DNA of 64,000 nucleotides from Liolophura sinensis. Taxonomy: Eukaryota; Mollusca; Polyplacophora; Chitonida; Chitonidae. The notes under the pieces are model-generated. The model did not search any database, was not told the DNA's origin, and saw only the letters and a program-made list of their open reading frames with translations. A program made the translations under genes and the position numbers. The stretch is taken from the NCBI RefSeq assembly GCF_032854445.1, contig NC_088305.1:31833645-31897644 (forward strand). The letters are read 5' to 3'. Shown here piece after piece: positions 47,686 through 61,202 of the stretch. Within the stretch, counting starts at the first letter, position 1; each line of letters opens with the position of its first letter.

Positions 47686-50600
47686 ATAATGGTCAAGTGA
47701 GTTAAGCTCTCACAGGTAATGATGTAGTGTGATAGTTCATACCTGATGGTCAGGTGAGTTAATCTCTCACTGGTAATGATATAGTGTAATAGTTGATACC
47801 TGGTGGTCAAGTGAGTTGATCTTTCACAGGTAATGGTGTAGTGTGATAATTAAAATCTGATGGTCAAGTGAGTTAATCTCTCACAAGGGATGTATTGTAA
47901 TACCTGATACCTGAAGGTCAAGTGAGTTATTTTCTCACAGGTGATGTAGTGTAAAAATTGATACCTGATGGTCAAGTGAGTTAATCTCTCACAGGTGATG
48001 TAGTGTAATAATTGATACCTGATGGTCAAGTGAGTTAATCTCTCACAGGTGATGTAGTGTGATAGTTGATACCTGAAGGTCAAGTGAGTTATTTTCTCAC
48101 AGGTGATGTAGTGTAATAATTGATACCTGATGGTCAAGTGAGTTAATCTCTCACAGGTGATGTAGTGTGATAGTTGATACCTGATGGTCAAGTGAGTTAA
48201 TCTGTCACAGGTAATTATGTAGTGTGATAGTTGATACCTGATGGTCAAGTGAGTTAATCTCTCACAGGTAATAATGTAGTGTGATAGTTGATACCTGACG
48301 GTCAAGTGAGTTAATCTCTCACAGGTGATGTGGTGTAATAATTGATACTTGATGGTCAAGTGAGTTAATCTGTCACAGGTAATGATGTAGTCTGATAGTT
48401 GATACCTGATGGCAAGGTGAGTTAATCTTTTACAGGTAATAATGTAGTGTGATAGTTGATACTTGATGGTCAAGTGAGTTAATCTCTCACAGGTAATGAG
48501 TAGTCTGATAGTTGATACATGATGGTCAAGTGAGTTAATCTCTCACAGGTAATGATGTAGTGTAATAGTTAATACCTGATGGTCAAGTGAGTTTATCTCT
48601 CACAGGTAATGATGTAGTGTGATAATTAATACCTGATGGTCAAGTGAGGTAATCTCTCACAGGTGATGTAGTGTGAAAATTGATACCTGACGGTTAGGTA
48701 TGCTGATTCTCCAACGTGATGTAGTGTAATAAATGATACCTGATGTTTAAGGTGAGTTAATCTCTCACAGGTGATGTAGTGTGATAGTTGATACCTGATG
48801 GTCAAGTGAGTTTATCTCTCACAGGTAATGATGTAGTGTGATAATTAATACCTGATGGTCAAGTGAGGTAATCTCTCACAGGTGATGTAGTGTGAAAATT
48901 GATACCTGACGGTTAGGTATGCTGATTCTCCAACGTGATGTAGTGTAATAAATGATACCTGATGTTTAAGGTGAGTTAATCTCTCACAGGTGATGTAGTG
49001 TGATAGTTGATACCTGATGGTCAAGTGAGTTTATCTCTTACAGGTAATGATGTAGTGTGATAGTTGATACCTGATGGTCCAGTGAGTTAGTCTCTCACAG
49101 GTAATAATGTTATGTGATAATTGATACCTGATGGTCAGGTGAGTTAATCTGGCACAGGTAATGATGCAGTGTGATAGTTGATACCTGGTAGTCAATTGAG
49201 TTAAGCTTTCACAGGTGATGTAGTGTGATAAGTGATACCTGATGGCCATGTGAGTTAATTTATCACAAGCAATGATGTGTTGTGATAGTTGATACCTCAT
49301 GGCCAGGAGAGTTAATCTTTCACAGGTGATGTAGTGTGATAGCTGATACCTGATGGTCAAGTGAGTTAATTTCTCACAAACAATGATGTAGTGTGATATG
49401 TGATACCTGATGGTCAAGTGAGTTTCTCTGTTACAGGTGATGATTTAGTGTGATAATTGATACCTCATGGTCAGTTGAGTTAATGTCTCACAGGTAATGA
49501 TATATTGCTATAATGGATACCTGATGGTCTGGTGAGTTTATCTCTTACAGGTAATGATGTAGTGTGATAGTTGATACCTGATGGTCAAGTGAGTTTATCT
49601 CTTACATGTAATGATGTAGTGTGATAGTTGATACCTGATGGTCAGTTGAGTTTATCTCTCACAGGTAATGATGTTGTGTGGTAGTTGATACATGATGGTC
49701 AGAAGAATTATTCTGTCAGAGGTAATGATGTAGTGTGATAATTAATACCTGATGGTCAAGTGAGTTTTTTTCTTACAGGTAATGATGTAGTGTGATAGTT
49801 GATACCTGATGGTCAAGTGAGTTAATCTCTCACAGGTAATAATGTAGTGTGATAGTTGATACCTGACGGTCAAGTGATTTAATCTGTCACAGGTAATGAT
49901 GTAGTGTAATAATTGATACCTGATGGTCAAGTGGGTTAATCTGTCTGAGGTAATGATGTAGTGTGATAATTAATACCTGATGGTCAAGTGAGTTAATCTC
50001 TCACAGGTGATGTAGTGTGAAAATTGATACCTGATTTTTAAGGTGAGTTAATCTCTCACAGGTGATGTTGTGTGATAATTGATTCCTGATGGTCAAGTGA
50101 GTTTATCTCTTACTTGTAATGTTGTAGTCTGATAGTTGATACCTGATGGTCAAGTGAGTTAGTCTCTCACAGGTAATGATGTATTGTGATAATTGATACC
50201 TGATGGTCAAGTGAGTTTATCTGGCACAGGTAATGATGTAGTGTGATAATTGATACCTGGTAGTCAATTGAGTTAAGCTCTCACAGATGATATAGTGTGA
50301 TAAGTGATAACTGATGGTCAAGTGAGTTAATCTCTCACAAGTAATGATGTAATGTGATAGTTGATACCTGATGGCAAGGTGAGTTAATCTTTTACAGGTA
50401 ATAATGTAGTGTGATAGTTGATACCTGATGGTCAAGTGAGTTAATCTCTCACAAACAATGATGTAGTGTGAAATGTGATACCTGATGGTCAAATGAGTTT
50501 ATCTGTTACAGATAATGATTTAGTGTGATAATTGATACCTGATGGTCAAGTGAGTTAATCTCTCACAGGTAATGATGTAGTGCTATAATGGATACCTGAT

Positions 50601-52332
50601 GGTCTGGTGAGTTTATCTCTTACAGGTAATGATGTAGTGTGATAGTTGATACCTGATGGTCAAGTGAGTTAATCTCTCACAAACAATGATGTAGTGTGAA
50701 ATGTGATACCTGATGGTCAAATGAGTTTATCTGTTACAGGTAATGATTTAGTGTGATAATTGATACCTGATGGTCAAGTGAGTTAATTTCTCACAGGTAA
50801 TGATGTAGTGCTATAATGGATACCTGATGGTCTGGTGAGTTTATCTCTTACAGGTAATGATGTAGTGTAATAGTTGATACCTGACGGTCAAGTGAGTTAA
50901 TCTCTCACAGGTAATGATGTAGTGTGATAATTGATACCTGATGGTCAGTTGAGTTTATCTCTAACAGGTAATGATGTTGTGTGATAGTTGATACCTGATG
51001 GTCCAGTGAGTTAATCTTTCACAGGTAATTATGTAGTGTGCTAATTGATACATGATGGTCAAGTGAGTTTTTTTCTTACGGGTAATGATGTAGTGTGATA
51101 GTTGATACCCGATGGTCAAGTGAGTTAATCTCTCACAAAGGATGTATTGTGATACCTGACGGTCAAGTGAGTTAATCTCTCACAGGTGATGTAGTGTAAT
51201 AATTGATACCTGATGGTCAAGTGAGTTAATCTGGCACAGGTAATAATGTGGTGTGATAGTTGATACCTGATGGTCCAGTGAGTTAATCTCTCACAGGTAA
51301 TGATGTTGTGTAATAATTGATACCTGATGGTCAAGTGAGTTAATCTGTCACAGGTAATGATGTAGTGTGATAGTTGATACCTGATGGTCAAATGAGTTAA
51401 TCTCTCACAGGTGATGTAGTGTAATAATTGATACCTGATGGTCAAGTGAGTTAATCTGTCACAGGTAATGATGTGGTGTGATAGTTGATACCTGATGGTC
51501 TGGTGAGTTAATCTCTCACAGGTAATGATGTAGTGTAATAATTGATACCTGATGGTCAAGTGAGTTAATCTGTCACAGGTAATGATGTAGTGTGATAGTT
51601 GATACCTGATGGTCAAGGGAGTTAATCTCTCACAGGTAGTAATGTAGTGTGATAGTTCATTCCTGATGGTCAGGTGAGTTAATCTCTAGCAGGTAATGAT
51701 ATAGTGTAATAGTTGATACTTGATGGTCAAGTGAGTTAATCTCTCACAGGTGATGCAGTGTGATAGTTGATACCTGATGCTCAAGTGAGTTTATCTTTCA
51801 CAGGTAATGATGTAGTGTGATAATTGATACATGATGGTCAAGTGAGTTAATCTCTAACAGGTAATGATGTAGTGTAATAGGTTTTTCCTGATGGTCAAGT
51901 GAGTTTTGTCTCTTACAGGTAATGATGTAGTGTGATAATTAATACCTGATGGTCAAGTGAGTTAACATCACAAAGGTGATTTAGTGTGATAATTGATACC
52001 TGACGGTTAGCTGTGTTGATCTCTGCAACGTGATGTAGTGTGATAAATGATACCTGATGTTTAAGGTGAGTTAATCTCTCACAGGTGATGTGGTGTGATA
52101 ATTGATACCTGATGGTCAAGTGAGTTTATTTCTTACCGGTAATGATGTAGTGTGATAGTTGATACCTGATGGTCAAGTGAGTTAATCTCTCACAGGTAAT
52201 AATGTAGTGTGATAGTTCATTCCTGATGGTCAAGTGAGTTAATCTCTCATAGGTAATGATATAGTGTAATAGTTGATACTTGATTGTCAAGTGAGTTAAT
52301 CTCTCACAGGTGATGCAGTGTGATAGTTGATT
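47686..52332 (+). repeat. Large minisatellite, 54/57-bp unit, roughly 80 copies
   Basis: Unit gatgtagtgtgatagttgat, then acctgatggtcaagtgagtt, then aatctctcacaggt with or without aat. Each unit has a short hairpin GTGAG-N7-CTCAC. Both unit lengths are divisible by 3, so minus-strand frames rich in TIRYQLSHYI repeats stay open for up to about 200 codons. A 219-bp block is duplicated (48691 and 48910), with an eroded third copy near 51990. Confidence 0.96.
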
Positions 52333-52681
52333 CTAGAATATTATAGAAGTACATACATACGAACAGTTCGAATTATGGTCGAAGCAATAAAACTCCATAT
52401 ATTTGTGTGTGAGATGTACGCACTGGATAGCCTTTGTGTTACCTCAGTAGTAAAGGGAGAAATTCTACATTTGTTACTGAATATCACACTAAATTTTCTG
52501 GGAGGCCCTAACGTATCTGGACCTGTTCTTTCCTGTTACCACGGCAGGTTTCCTCTTCGTGCTTCCTAATACTGCCAATGTATCCTGGATTGATACAGGG
52601 GGATCCCACTTAATTCTGCATTTAATGTACGCATGTATGTTTACAAAGTAGGCAAAGGTTTTCAAGATTGAATGAATGGAT

Positions 52682-53575
52682 GAATGATTATGGCTCTTTA
52701 CCGTGTGATACCGTGACACATCTTTAACAAAGAAAGAGGAAAAAGTGATCTTGGCTCTCTACCGTGTCATACCGTGACGAAAACATCTTTAACAAGGAAA
52801 GAGGAAAAAGTGATCATGGTTCTCTACCGTGTCATACCGTGACACATCTTTAACAAAGAAAGAGGAAAAAGTGACCATGGCTCTCTACTGTGTCATACCG
52901 TGACGAAAACATCTTTAACAAAGAAAGAGGAAAAAGTGATTATGGCTCTCTACCGTGTCATACCGTGACACATCTTTAACAAAGAAAGAGGAAAAACTGA
53001 TCATGGCTCTCTACTGTGTCATACCGTGACGAAAACATCTTTAACAAGGAAAGAGGAAAAAGTGATCATGGCTCTCTACCGTGTCATACCGTGACGAAAA
53101 CATCTTTAACAAGGAAAGAGGAAAAAGTGATCATGGCTCTCTATCGTGTCATACCGTGACGAAAACATCTTTAACAAAGAAAGAGGAAAAAGTGATTATG
53201 GCTCTCTACCGTGTCATACCGTGACGAAAACATCTTTAACAAAGAAAGAAGAAAAAGTGATCATGGCTCTCTACTGTGTCATACCGTGACGAAAACATCT
53301 TTAACAAGGAAAGAGGAAAAAGTGATCATGGCTCTCTACCGTATCATACCGTGACGAAAACATCTTTAACAAGGAAAGGGGAAAAATGATCACGGCTCTC
53401 TACCATGTCATACCGTGACACATCTTTAACAAAGAAAGAGGAAAAAGTGATCATGGCTCTCTACCGTGTCATACCGTGACGAAAACATCTTTAACAAAGA
53501 AAGAGGAAAAAGTGATCATGGCTCTCTACCGTGTCATACAGTGACACATGTTTAACAAGGAGAGAGGAAATGATT
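52682..53575 (+). repeat. Minisatellite, 61/65-bp unit, about 14 copies
   Basis: Unit gatcatggctctctaccgtg, then tcataccgtgacgaaaacat, ctttaacaaagaaagaggaa, aaagt. The short form lacks four bases of gaaaac. A single related unit exists in copy A (45880) and copy B (54298). Confidence 0.95.
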
Positions 53576-53833
53576 TTGGAAGCGTAATTTCGAATATTCT
53601 AAATTAAACAAAATACACATATTAAATACATATTAAAATCTACACCAAATTCCACAAACAAATTCAAATTTTTCAAAATATACTTTCTAACGTATAGCTG
53701 TATAAAAGTTACACATTACGATATACGGAAACGGCTTTTATATAGTGAATGACAGTTTGCAAAAACAAGGAAAGTCTGGTCCACTTCACAAAGCAACCTT
53801 GTACATGTACATTTAGACATTATGATTGGAACA

Positions 53834-53966
<133 letters not shown>

Positions 53967-54236
53967 CAACAGGATTCTCGCTGCTAGTCTGTGCAATGGT
54001 GTACTCAGACGACCTTCATCTCTGAAGCGCCGCTACGATGGTACAAGACTACTACAGCATCAAGCTACATTCACCTTCCTGGTCACACGACATTCACCTT
54101 GGCGAGAAATTTTAGGGTAGCAAGGTGAATATCCGCCGTGAAACCTTCATTAGTTTGTCCCTGACCCACGTCTGCAAGGGGGAGGAGGGAGGGGTATACG
54201 TGTCCTTGGCCCCATAATGGCGTGACCTATGTACGT

Positions 54237-55645
54237 ATTAAATGTACGCATGTATGTTTACGGTGTATGTAATTGTTTGCAAGTTACCAGTGAATGAATG
54301 AATAATTATGGTTTTCTAATATTACATTCACACCGTGTCGAGAACATTTTTAAACCAGGAGAGATTAAATGGTTTTTGATGTGAGAGCTTTTATGTAAGG
54401 AATAGCAATTTGTAAGAACACAAATAATCCAGTCTATATCCCAAGCCATTCTTGCAGAAACGACATTATGACTGGGACAATATTTGTGAACATTTCACGA
54501 GGAATCTACACGATTTTCACCTCCATTTCATCGTACAGTCTTTACAGCAATGAAATCAAAAGAACTTCACAGCTGCCGCATCAGGCGACTTTCACCCCGG
54601 TGAATTCAAACGCCTCCAGCATCAGACGAATCGGGCGACCTTCACCTCTGAAGCGTCAAACAGTGCAATCGAACCAAACGAGTACATCATCAAGCTGGTA
54701 AGATCTTTGGCAAAGCTGGTAAGACGACAACAAGGGCATTTTCGGGTAACAAAGCGAACTTATCCACCATGAAACCCATCATTTGTTTGTCCCAGCTCTG
54801 CTTAATAACGGGCCCGAGTGATTAACTGGTGCGTATTAGTGTCCTTGGGCCCGATGGGGGCATGACCTCAGTGTCATGTAGACCAGTTTAATAAGCACCT
54901 ATCTCATCCCCACGGTTGGAAATATTCTCCTTAGCACGCCTGATCAGCAGAGATCTGGCTGTATGTGTGTAGATGCCAGGTTCAGACCACCTCTGAGGAG
55001 TAACAGGCCACGTCGGACACGCGGAAAATCAACGGCTATCTTTATCGTAGCCTGCCTTTATAATGACAATGTTGTGCAGGAAGCGCTTTTCAAAATTCGG
55101 AGTCATGGTCTATATTTTTTCTTTCTGTATTTTCGGTTCAGAAGCCTAGGCAGCAGCGAAGAACTAATATCCCTTTCATTCTGCTCATATCTTTACTCAG
55201 TTATGATTTTTAGACGGCAGTTTTCCGGACACGAAGCCAAATTTGTTTTGTTGAGCAAACTCGGATATCCGACTGGGTATTAGTCGGAAGCGAGAAAAAA
55301 TAAACACAGCCTATTGTGTGGCGTTTCATAACTGGATGCTAATAAATGGACATTTTATGACATCAGTGCTATGAATAATAATTATTTTTAGAGAAGGAAG
55401 ATCATCCTCATTCCGCCATCGGTTTATATCCGTATTGAGAAGAAATACAAAAATGACAAACAATTATTTAAAGGGGTCAAACTCTAAAAGGGAATGAGGA
55501 TAGCGTGATAACTGATATTTGATCACACTCAATCAATGGAATTTGGCTATTTGTTATGTTAAGGAAGTTTCGCTTCCGGTATGTTAAAAATATCGAATCT
55601 GAATGCTTTTTGTGTCTCATTTAGCAGTTAAACTAAATAAACTGG
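54237..55645 (+). repeat. Triplicated unit, copy B
   Basis: Tandem to copy C. Contains the same landmarks as copy A, including tctccttagcacgcctg and gtcaaactctaaaagggaat, and ends at a SINE-1 insertion. Confidence 0.85.
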
Positions 55646-55888
55646 AAATGGAAATTTATTTATTAATCTGATTAGTGTTTACGCCGTATTCAAGAATATT
55701 TCACTTCTACGACGGGGGTCAACTACAGTGCGAGGAAACCGGGCAAACCATCCGGAGGTGACTGCCAGGCATTCCACGTACGTCCGGAGAGGAAGTCAGT
55801 ATGAGCTGGACTTGAACTCACAGCGATGGCGAGAATCTCGTGTCATTTTGTTGTGCTAGCACGGTAATTACCAGACCACGGAGAGTTT
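55646..55888 (-). mobile_element. SINE-1, near full length
   Basis: Minus orientation. On the element strand the head carries a degenerate A box (TGGTCTGGTAATTACCG) and a B box (GTTCAAGTCC), followed by the body and an AAATA tail. It is inserted at the end of triplicated-unit copy B and is absent from the matching place in copy A. Confidence 0.78.
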
Positions 55889-57039
55889 CCGCTTAAACAA
55901 TGACGGCCGTTTATGTACATTGGTTAATACCAAGTAGTCTCCAGGTAAAATAACGCAATAGCAGACGAGAGCAGTGATGATATTTCACTACCACTAGGGC
56001 GCTATTCTCATAGGACCACTAGGGCGCTATTCTCAAAGCATGAGAATCCATAAAGTTTCATGTCCAAGAAAGGTATTGGAAGGAAAACACCTCAACGACA
56101 TCGTCAAGGCCCTTCGTGTCTTCGTAGAAACCAGTCAGAGCCATGAAAAAATATCCACCTTTCACCGGGTACTGTTTTAATTATACATACAAACAGCATA
56201 GGCTTTTTTAACTTTAAAAGTGAAAGGGTTGTAAAAAAAGCACACAGGTAAAACGCATTTCCGGCTTCTAATATACGTTCAATGGTTTCCTTACTCATTA
56301 TTTCCCGTCCTTGGCACTGATTTGGGAATATTCTGGAGGTCAATATTTGCGCGCTACTTCAGTGTCCTGACAATGACTAGCTTCCGTTTCCACTGAGAGA
56401 AGAGTGTTTTCAGGGGCTGTCCTAAACAGATCAGCAGGATTGACGTGAGGATTTGATCACGGCGCCCACATGACGCCAAAACGGACGCCGACGGCAATTG
56501 AGAGATGTTATTGACTCCCGTGGAGAGTTCGCAGCTGGGTTATCTCACCATCTCACCACTCCGATCGTTACCAATTAGACAGGCAGAGGACGCAGTCGAC
56601 GTTAGCGCAGATATTGAGCTACCACATAAGGACAGAGCCTAGAGACAGTCCCAGCACGGTACAGGTTTAGTCTTACATCTCTAGGTGGAGATAAAAAAAA
56701 TAGGTCGGTAATTCGAGAGGACAAATCTAAGTGTGTCCTATGTTTTTGTAGATCTTTTAAAACATACAAACATTTAAAATAAATACGAAACAGACGGAAG
56801 AAAAATATCGATCAAGTTTCGTAGGTGATGCTACCCTAAAGTTAGTTCTGATTTCCACAGAATAAAATAATATGCCCTCTGTTGTTTTGTCGCCGTAGAG
56901 CTTAATTCCAAAGTGTGGTGCTAAGCTGAAGCCATTACCGGAAACTATGAAGCAGGTGTCTTGGTGTCTTGGAAAGTACAAAATTTTAATCTTCAGGAAA
57001 CACACAAGAGGTCTAGAGACAAAGTCAGTACCGGGTATC
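55889..57039. other. Unannotated, nothing recognised
   Basis: A 24-bp tandem pair (ccactagggcgctattctca, near 55990) and a 105-codon minus frame (56757-57074) that overlaps the transposase fossil end but does not resemble it. Confidence 0.5.
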
Positions 57040-57391
57040 ACCGCCCCTGTTTGCACGACGGGCACGTAAACCAACGGCGCGAAGTCGCCGGTGTAAAGTA
57101 TCGGCGCTGATAACTCCTCATCGACCTACGATGACAGCTGCTGTTCTGGACTGGGAAGTGTTCGATCACACAAATGAGTTCTCACAATCTGTCGGCCTTC
57201 CCTTGCTGGTGTCACATATAGTTGCCCTGTCTCTGGTGCACCCCGTCCACTGAGATCGCTGGTTCAGTTGTGGTGGTACTGGCGTCCCTTTCCACTGGGA
57301 GGTGGTAACTTGGTGCTATGGCCCCTGTAGTAAGGCCAACTTCAATCAAAGCAATGGCGCGTTCCCGTTCCTCAGATGTCAATCAAGGCAT
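57040..57391 (-). pseudogene. Tc1/mariner-type transposase fossil (N-terminal DNA-binding part)
   Basis: Reading the minus strand from the ATG at 57391 gives MP, a stop, then LTSEERERAIALIEVGLT, the usual start of a Tc1-like helix-turn-helix. After a frame change, VTPAREGRQIVRTHLCDR matches the linker region (family form: VTTPAQDR..I...HLR.R). After a stop and another shift, ISADTLHRRLRAVGLRARR matches the second helix-turn-helix region. The catalytic DDE part is not found downstream, and no terminal inverted repeats were identified. It is an inactive, truncated remnant of a cut-and-paste DNA transposon of roughly 110 residues, with several frameshifts. The order and spacing of the three blocks make the family call good. 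Confidence 0.75.
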
Positions 57392-57639
57392 TGCGTCATC
57401 AGTGCTATTCCGCTGCTACAGTGATAGCCTTTGAATGCCTTCCATTTATACCCATTTCTGCGCCCACAAGTAATGACAATGTGAACGTTCCCTGATGGTT
57501 CTATTGGTGACAATTCACACAAACACTATCAAATCTGACAACATCCTTAAAGCTTCCTTAACTTCGAACCACGGAGATTTTCGTTGTTATTCTCAAATTA
57601 TCGTGATATTTTCATGGATTCATGTTGGTACGTTTTTAA

Positions 57640-58060
57640 GGAAGCCCATTTGTGTCACGGTGAAACAAAAAATGAGAGTAAAATAATTTTTCTCGCAAAT
57701 TCGACTTTCTTAAGTCATGCAGCTGGTATCGCGATCAGGAACAAAGCATGCACACATACCTTGCGTATTACTGTATACGATGTCTCCAGAGTGTATATGT
57801 GTCATCAGAGTGTGTGATCCAATAGAAAGTCAAAATTTTGAGAGAAAAGTCGAAATTTCGACGTTTGTACTCCCAAATGTTTTCACCGTGACACTAATGG
57901 GCTCCCACACACGTTGATCAGGTTGATGATATCTAGCTATAAAGGCAGGAATGTATGTTCTATTTTCACCGCTATCGTCATGGCGTTTTATCCGATAGAC
58001 TTCACACTTTAGAGATGTACTGCAAAGAAACGAGAATTTTTCGAGTATCGAAAAATTCCT
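57640..58060. repeat. Palindrome-rich region
   Basis: tgtgtcacggtgaaac (about 57650) and its inverted counterpart near 57880-57905 form imperfect arms. Perfect palindromes are caaaattttg (57831-57840) and gtcgaaatttcgac (57849-57862). An 11-bp arm hairpin with a 3-base loop lies at 58034-58058. Possibly ends of a small DNA transposon. Confidence 0.6.
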
Positions 58061-59845
58061 TAAGGAAAATAGCAAATAATGACGTCACAAATCTTTTCGC
58101 TGCGACGACATAATCTGTGTGTACACAAAACCTACACTCTTCATATCTTCCTCATGTGTTCCATTGTGACAGTGAAGCGGCTTCAAAAAAGTCTTTTCAG
58201 AGTCACTCGAAGTATTAATGTCACCCTTCTCAAATATCCAAAGGAGATGACAAGTTCTTGTGAGCAAAATAGTTCTACACTCTGACATGACAAAATCACT
58301 GGTCAGCCAAATGTTGAATATTTTATGTTTCTGACTGATTGATTGAATTAATGATTGATTTGCTTCAGATGTTCATTAGCTTAAAATATTTTTAAAGATT
58401 TATACATGACTACATGGGAGTAGGTTTTATTACTGTGTGTCCAAGTGAAAAATTACAGTCTGCACCAAGTTGGTGTTCTTACTATCACTGCAAGGTGTCT
58501 ACACAATCTTGTTCCCAGAAAGGAAATAAACTCAGAGATCGTCTTAGCATAGAGGTGTTAATGCCGTCATATTAGAGTGCTGACTCCAAGTGTTTTGCCT
58601 GCCATCTGGTTGACGATGTTACTGTTGTGTTTTTCCTGTTCTTTCAAACTTCTCTCCAATAACATAATATTACGCTAAGTTGCTGGTCTTGCAGAGTGTG
58701 GATGCCCATTGCTATGTTCAAACAGTTACATCGACGGTTCTGTCAGCGAAGGTTAGCGTAAGAAAATAGAAATGCGCTAAAATATTGGTAAAAACTCTTA
58801 AAGAACGTTTTTTTGGCTCTTCTTTTGCATTTTCACAACATTGCGTTTGTCAAAATAACCCGTTTTTCATTCGCACCGATGTTGTGTCATGTCATTTCCG
58901 CTTTGACCCAAGTGTTGTTTTCCGATTGAACACACAACTAAAAGGCCAACTCACAAGGTCATTCATAAATCCATAAATACTTATGTCAATGATCGTCTGA
59001 AACAAGTGACTTGTTATTGACTGGGTAGTGAAAACACCACAGGGCAAACATGGCCAAACATTTGGAAACTATTTTCCTCATCCCAAAAATCACTTTTATG
59101 GATATAAGGAAGATCACATTATTACTTCTGGTGCCTACTGAAGAGAACTGTTGGAGAGTGTTTACGGTATCTTAGCCCATGTTGGAGTTGTGAGGAATGT
59201 GTTTTTCGTGTACAAAACCAGGATGTGAAGGCAGTGCATGTTAAAAGATTTTGACGTCATCATTGGCTAACTTGCTTATGCAGGTTTTGAATTTAAATTC
59301 CAATTTATGAATGTGAGGAATTGTTCCGGAAAGTCATTTCATTCAAATATCAGTGTGGTTAAGACGTTTTTAGCTCCGGGTTAGCAGGAATTAGACGAGT
59401 AAAGTCTCAGAAAAGGATAACCAGGGAAAGGTTTATACAAGTCTGTGCATATACAACTATTGTACTGTAAGAAAAACGGACATTTTATGAAGACAATATT
59501 AAACTTATCCCCCTTCAGTTATATTCATGGGGTCATTTTCGTGCTTGTACTGATGAAGATTCATATCATGTGTGTGATATGAACTGTTTTTCTCTTTTTT
59601 AACTCGATGTGTGTTTGAGGACACTCGGAAATCGGGACGAGCAGTTATATTATATTTAGAATAAATGAAATACCAAGAAGCCAGCCATGTCTTCTGATTA
59701 TTGGATACAAGATTTATTGCGGAACACAATATTTAATAAACAACTGTATAGTTTAAACGAAATTCTCTTCTCTAGCGACTATAATACATACAAAGTTAAA
59801 CCCTCTTCATCTAAAAATCACAAAACCCAATGTAGGACAGGCAGC
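58061..59845. other. Unannotated, nothing recognised
   Basis: AT-rich with short frames. No repeat or gene supported. Confidence 0.5.
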
Positions 59846-60575
59846 GTACCAGTAGCTATACACAATCCACTAGCAAGTCCACACTGATATACAGACGTTG
59901 TTAGAGGCCGCGTACCAGTAGCTATACATAATCCACTAGCGAGTCCACACTGATATACAGACGTTGTTAGAGGCAGCGTACCAGTAGCTATACATAATCC
60001 ACTTGCGAGTCCACACTGATATACAGACGTTGTTAGAGGCAGCGTACCAGTAGCTATACATAATCCACTAGCGAGTTCACACTGATATACAGACGTTGTT
60101 AGAGGCAGCGTACCAGTAGCTATACATAATCCACTAGCGAGTCCACACTGATATACAGACGTTGTTAGAGGCAGCGTACCAGTAGCTATGCATAATCCAC
60201 TAGCGAGTTCACACTGATATACAGACGTTGTTAGAGGCAGCGTACCAGTAGCTATACATAATCCACTAGCGAGTCCACACTGATATACAGACGTTGTTAG
60301 AGGCAGCGTACCAGTAGCTATGCATAATCCACTAGCGAGTTCACACTGATATACAGACGTTGTTAGAGGCAGCGTACCAGTAGCTATACATAATCCACTA
60401 GCGAGTCCACACTGATATACAGACGTTGTTAGAGGCAGCGTATCAGTAGCTATACATAATCCACTAGCGAGTCCACACTGATATACAGACGTTGTTAGAG
60501 GCAGCGAACCAGTAGCTATGCATAATCCACTAACGAGTCCACACTGATATACAGACGTTGTTATAGACACAACTG
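59846..60575 (-). repeat. Minisatellite, 66-bp unit, 11 copies
   Basis: Unit gtaccagtagctatacataa, then tccactagcgagtccacact, gatatacagacgttgttaga, ggcagc. Units 4-9 alternate as 132-bp dimers (gttcac/tatgcata). The minus frame stays open for about 259 codons as a 22-residue repeat (VYQCGLASGLCIATG), but it has no good start: the first codon is TTG. Confidence 0.95.
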
Positions 60576-61202
60576 TCCCATATAGATTATTCGGCAAACG
60601 AGTAGATAACGTAACCTAAAAAAGGTAAATGGACCAAATGGACATTTATTTACCCTTTGAACTCTTTATTTGAAAAAAAAAGGATTTAACAAGTAAAACC
60701 AAAGCCTTTTCGTTCTACCGATGGGTATTTTTTCTATTTCGCCACACCGTTCACTTGCAATTTGTCTTGAAGCAACCAATATAAAACTTATTCTTCATCT
60801 TTGACAAACGAATCCACATAATTGCTCGTCAATGATTTGTTTTTCGATTTCATTCTTAAAAGAATCAATATATTAAATAAAACCATTTGCTGTTACGTGG
60901 AAATATCATTTGACTTTGAAAAATTTTCAATCTGGATTCTTTAAGTGTGACTTTAAATGTCAGTTAAAACATGATAGGTATGTAAGTATATTATAACCAA
61001 TAAATTTCATTACTGCCAGACAATTCTTCGAAGCTGAAGCCAAAAATGTAGCTAGTTCACATCGGATAAGAATACAAAAATTCATCTCTCATATAATCAT
61101 GACCAGGCGTTGTTTCTCCGACATATGCTGTGTAAGAAGGTGATTGAACGGAAGACCATGTTGATGTTATTTAGTCGTACATGATGTCAACTATGTTTCC
61201 TG
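60576..61202. other. Unannotated, nothing recognised
   Basis: AT-rich. Would be intron if the 61203-61598 exon is real. The 61608-62029 stretch on its other side is likewise empty. Confidence 0.45.

Noticed and set aside
47850-51616. Long minus-strand frames with repeated TIRYQLSHYI in the 54/57-bp array
   Set aside because: Frames are broken many times, have no stable start or splice context, and follow from unit length.
47686-52332. CRISPR-like array
   Set aside because: The whole 54/57-bp unit repeats. There are no unique spacers between conserved repeats, and the setting is eukaryotic.
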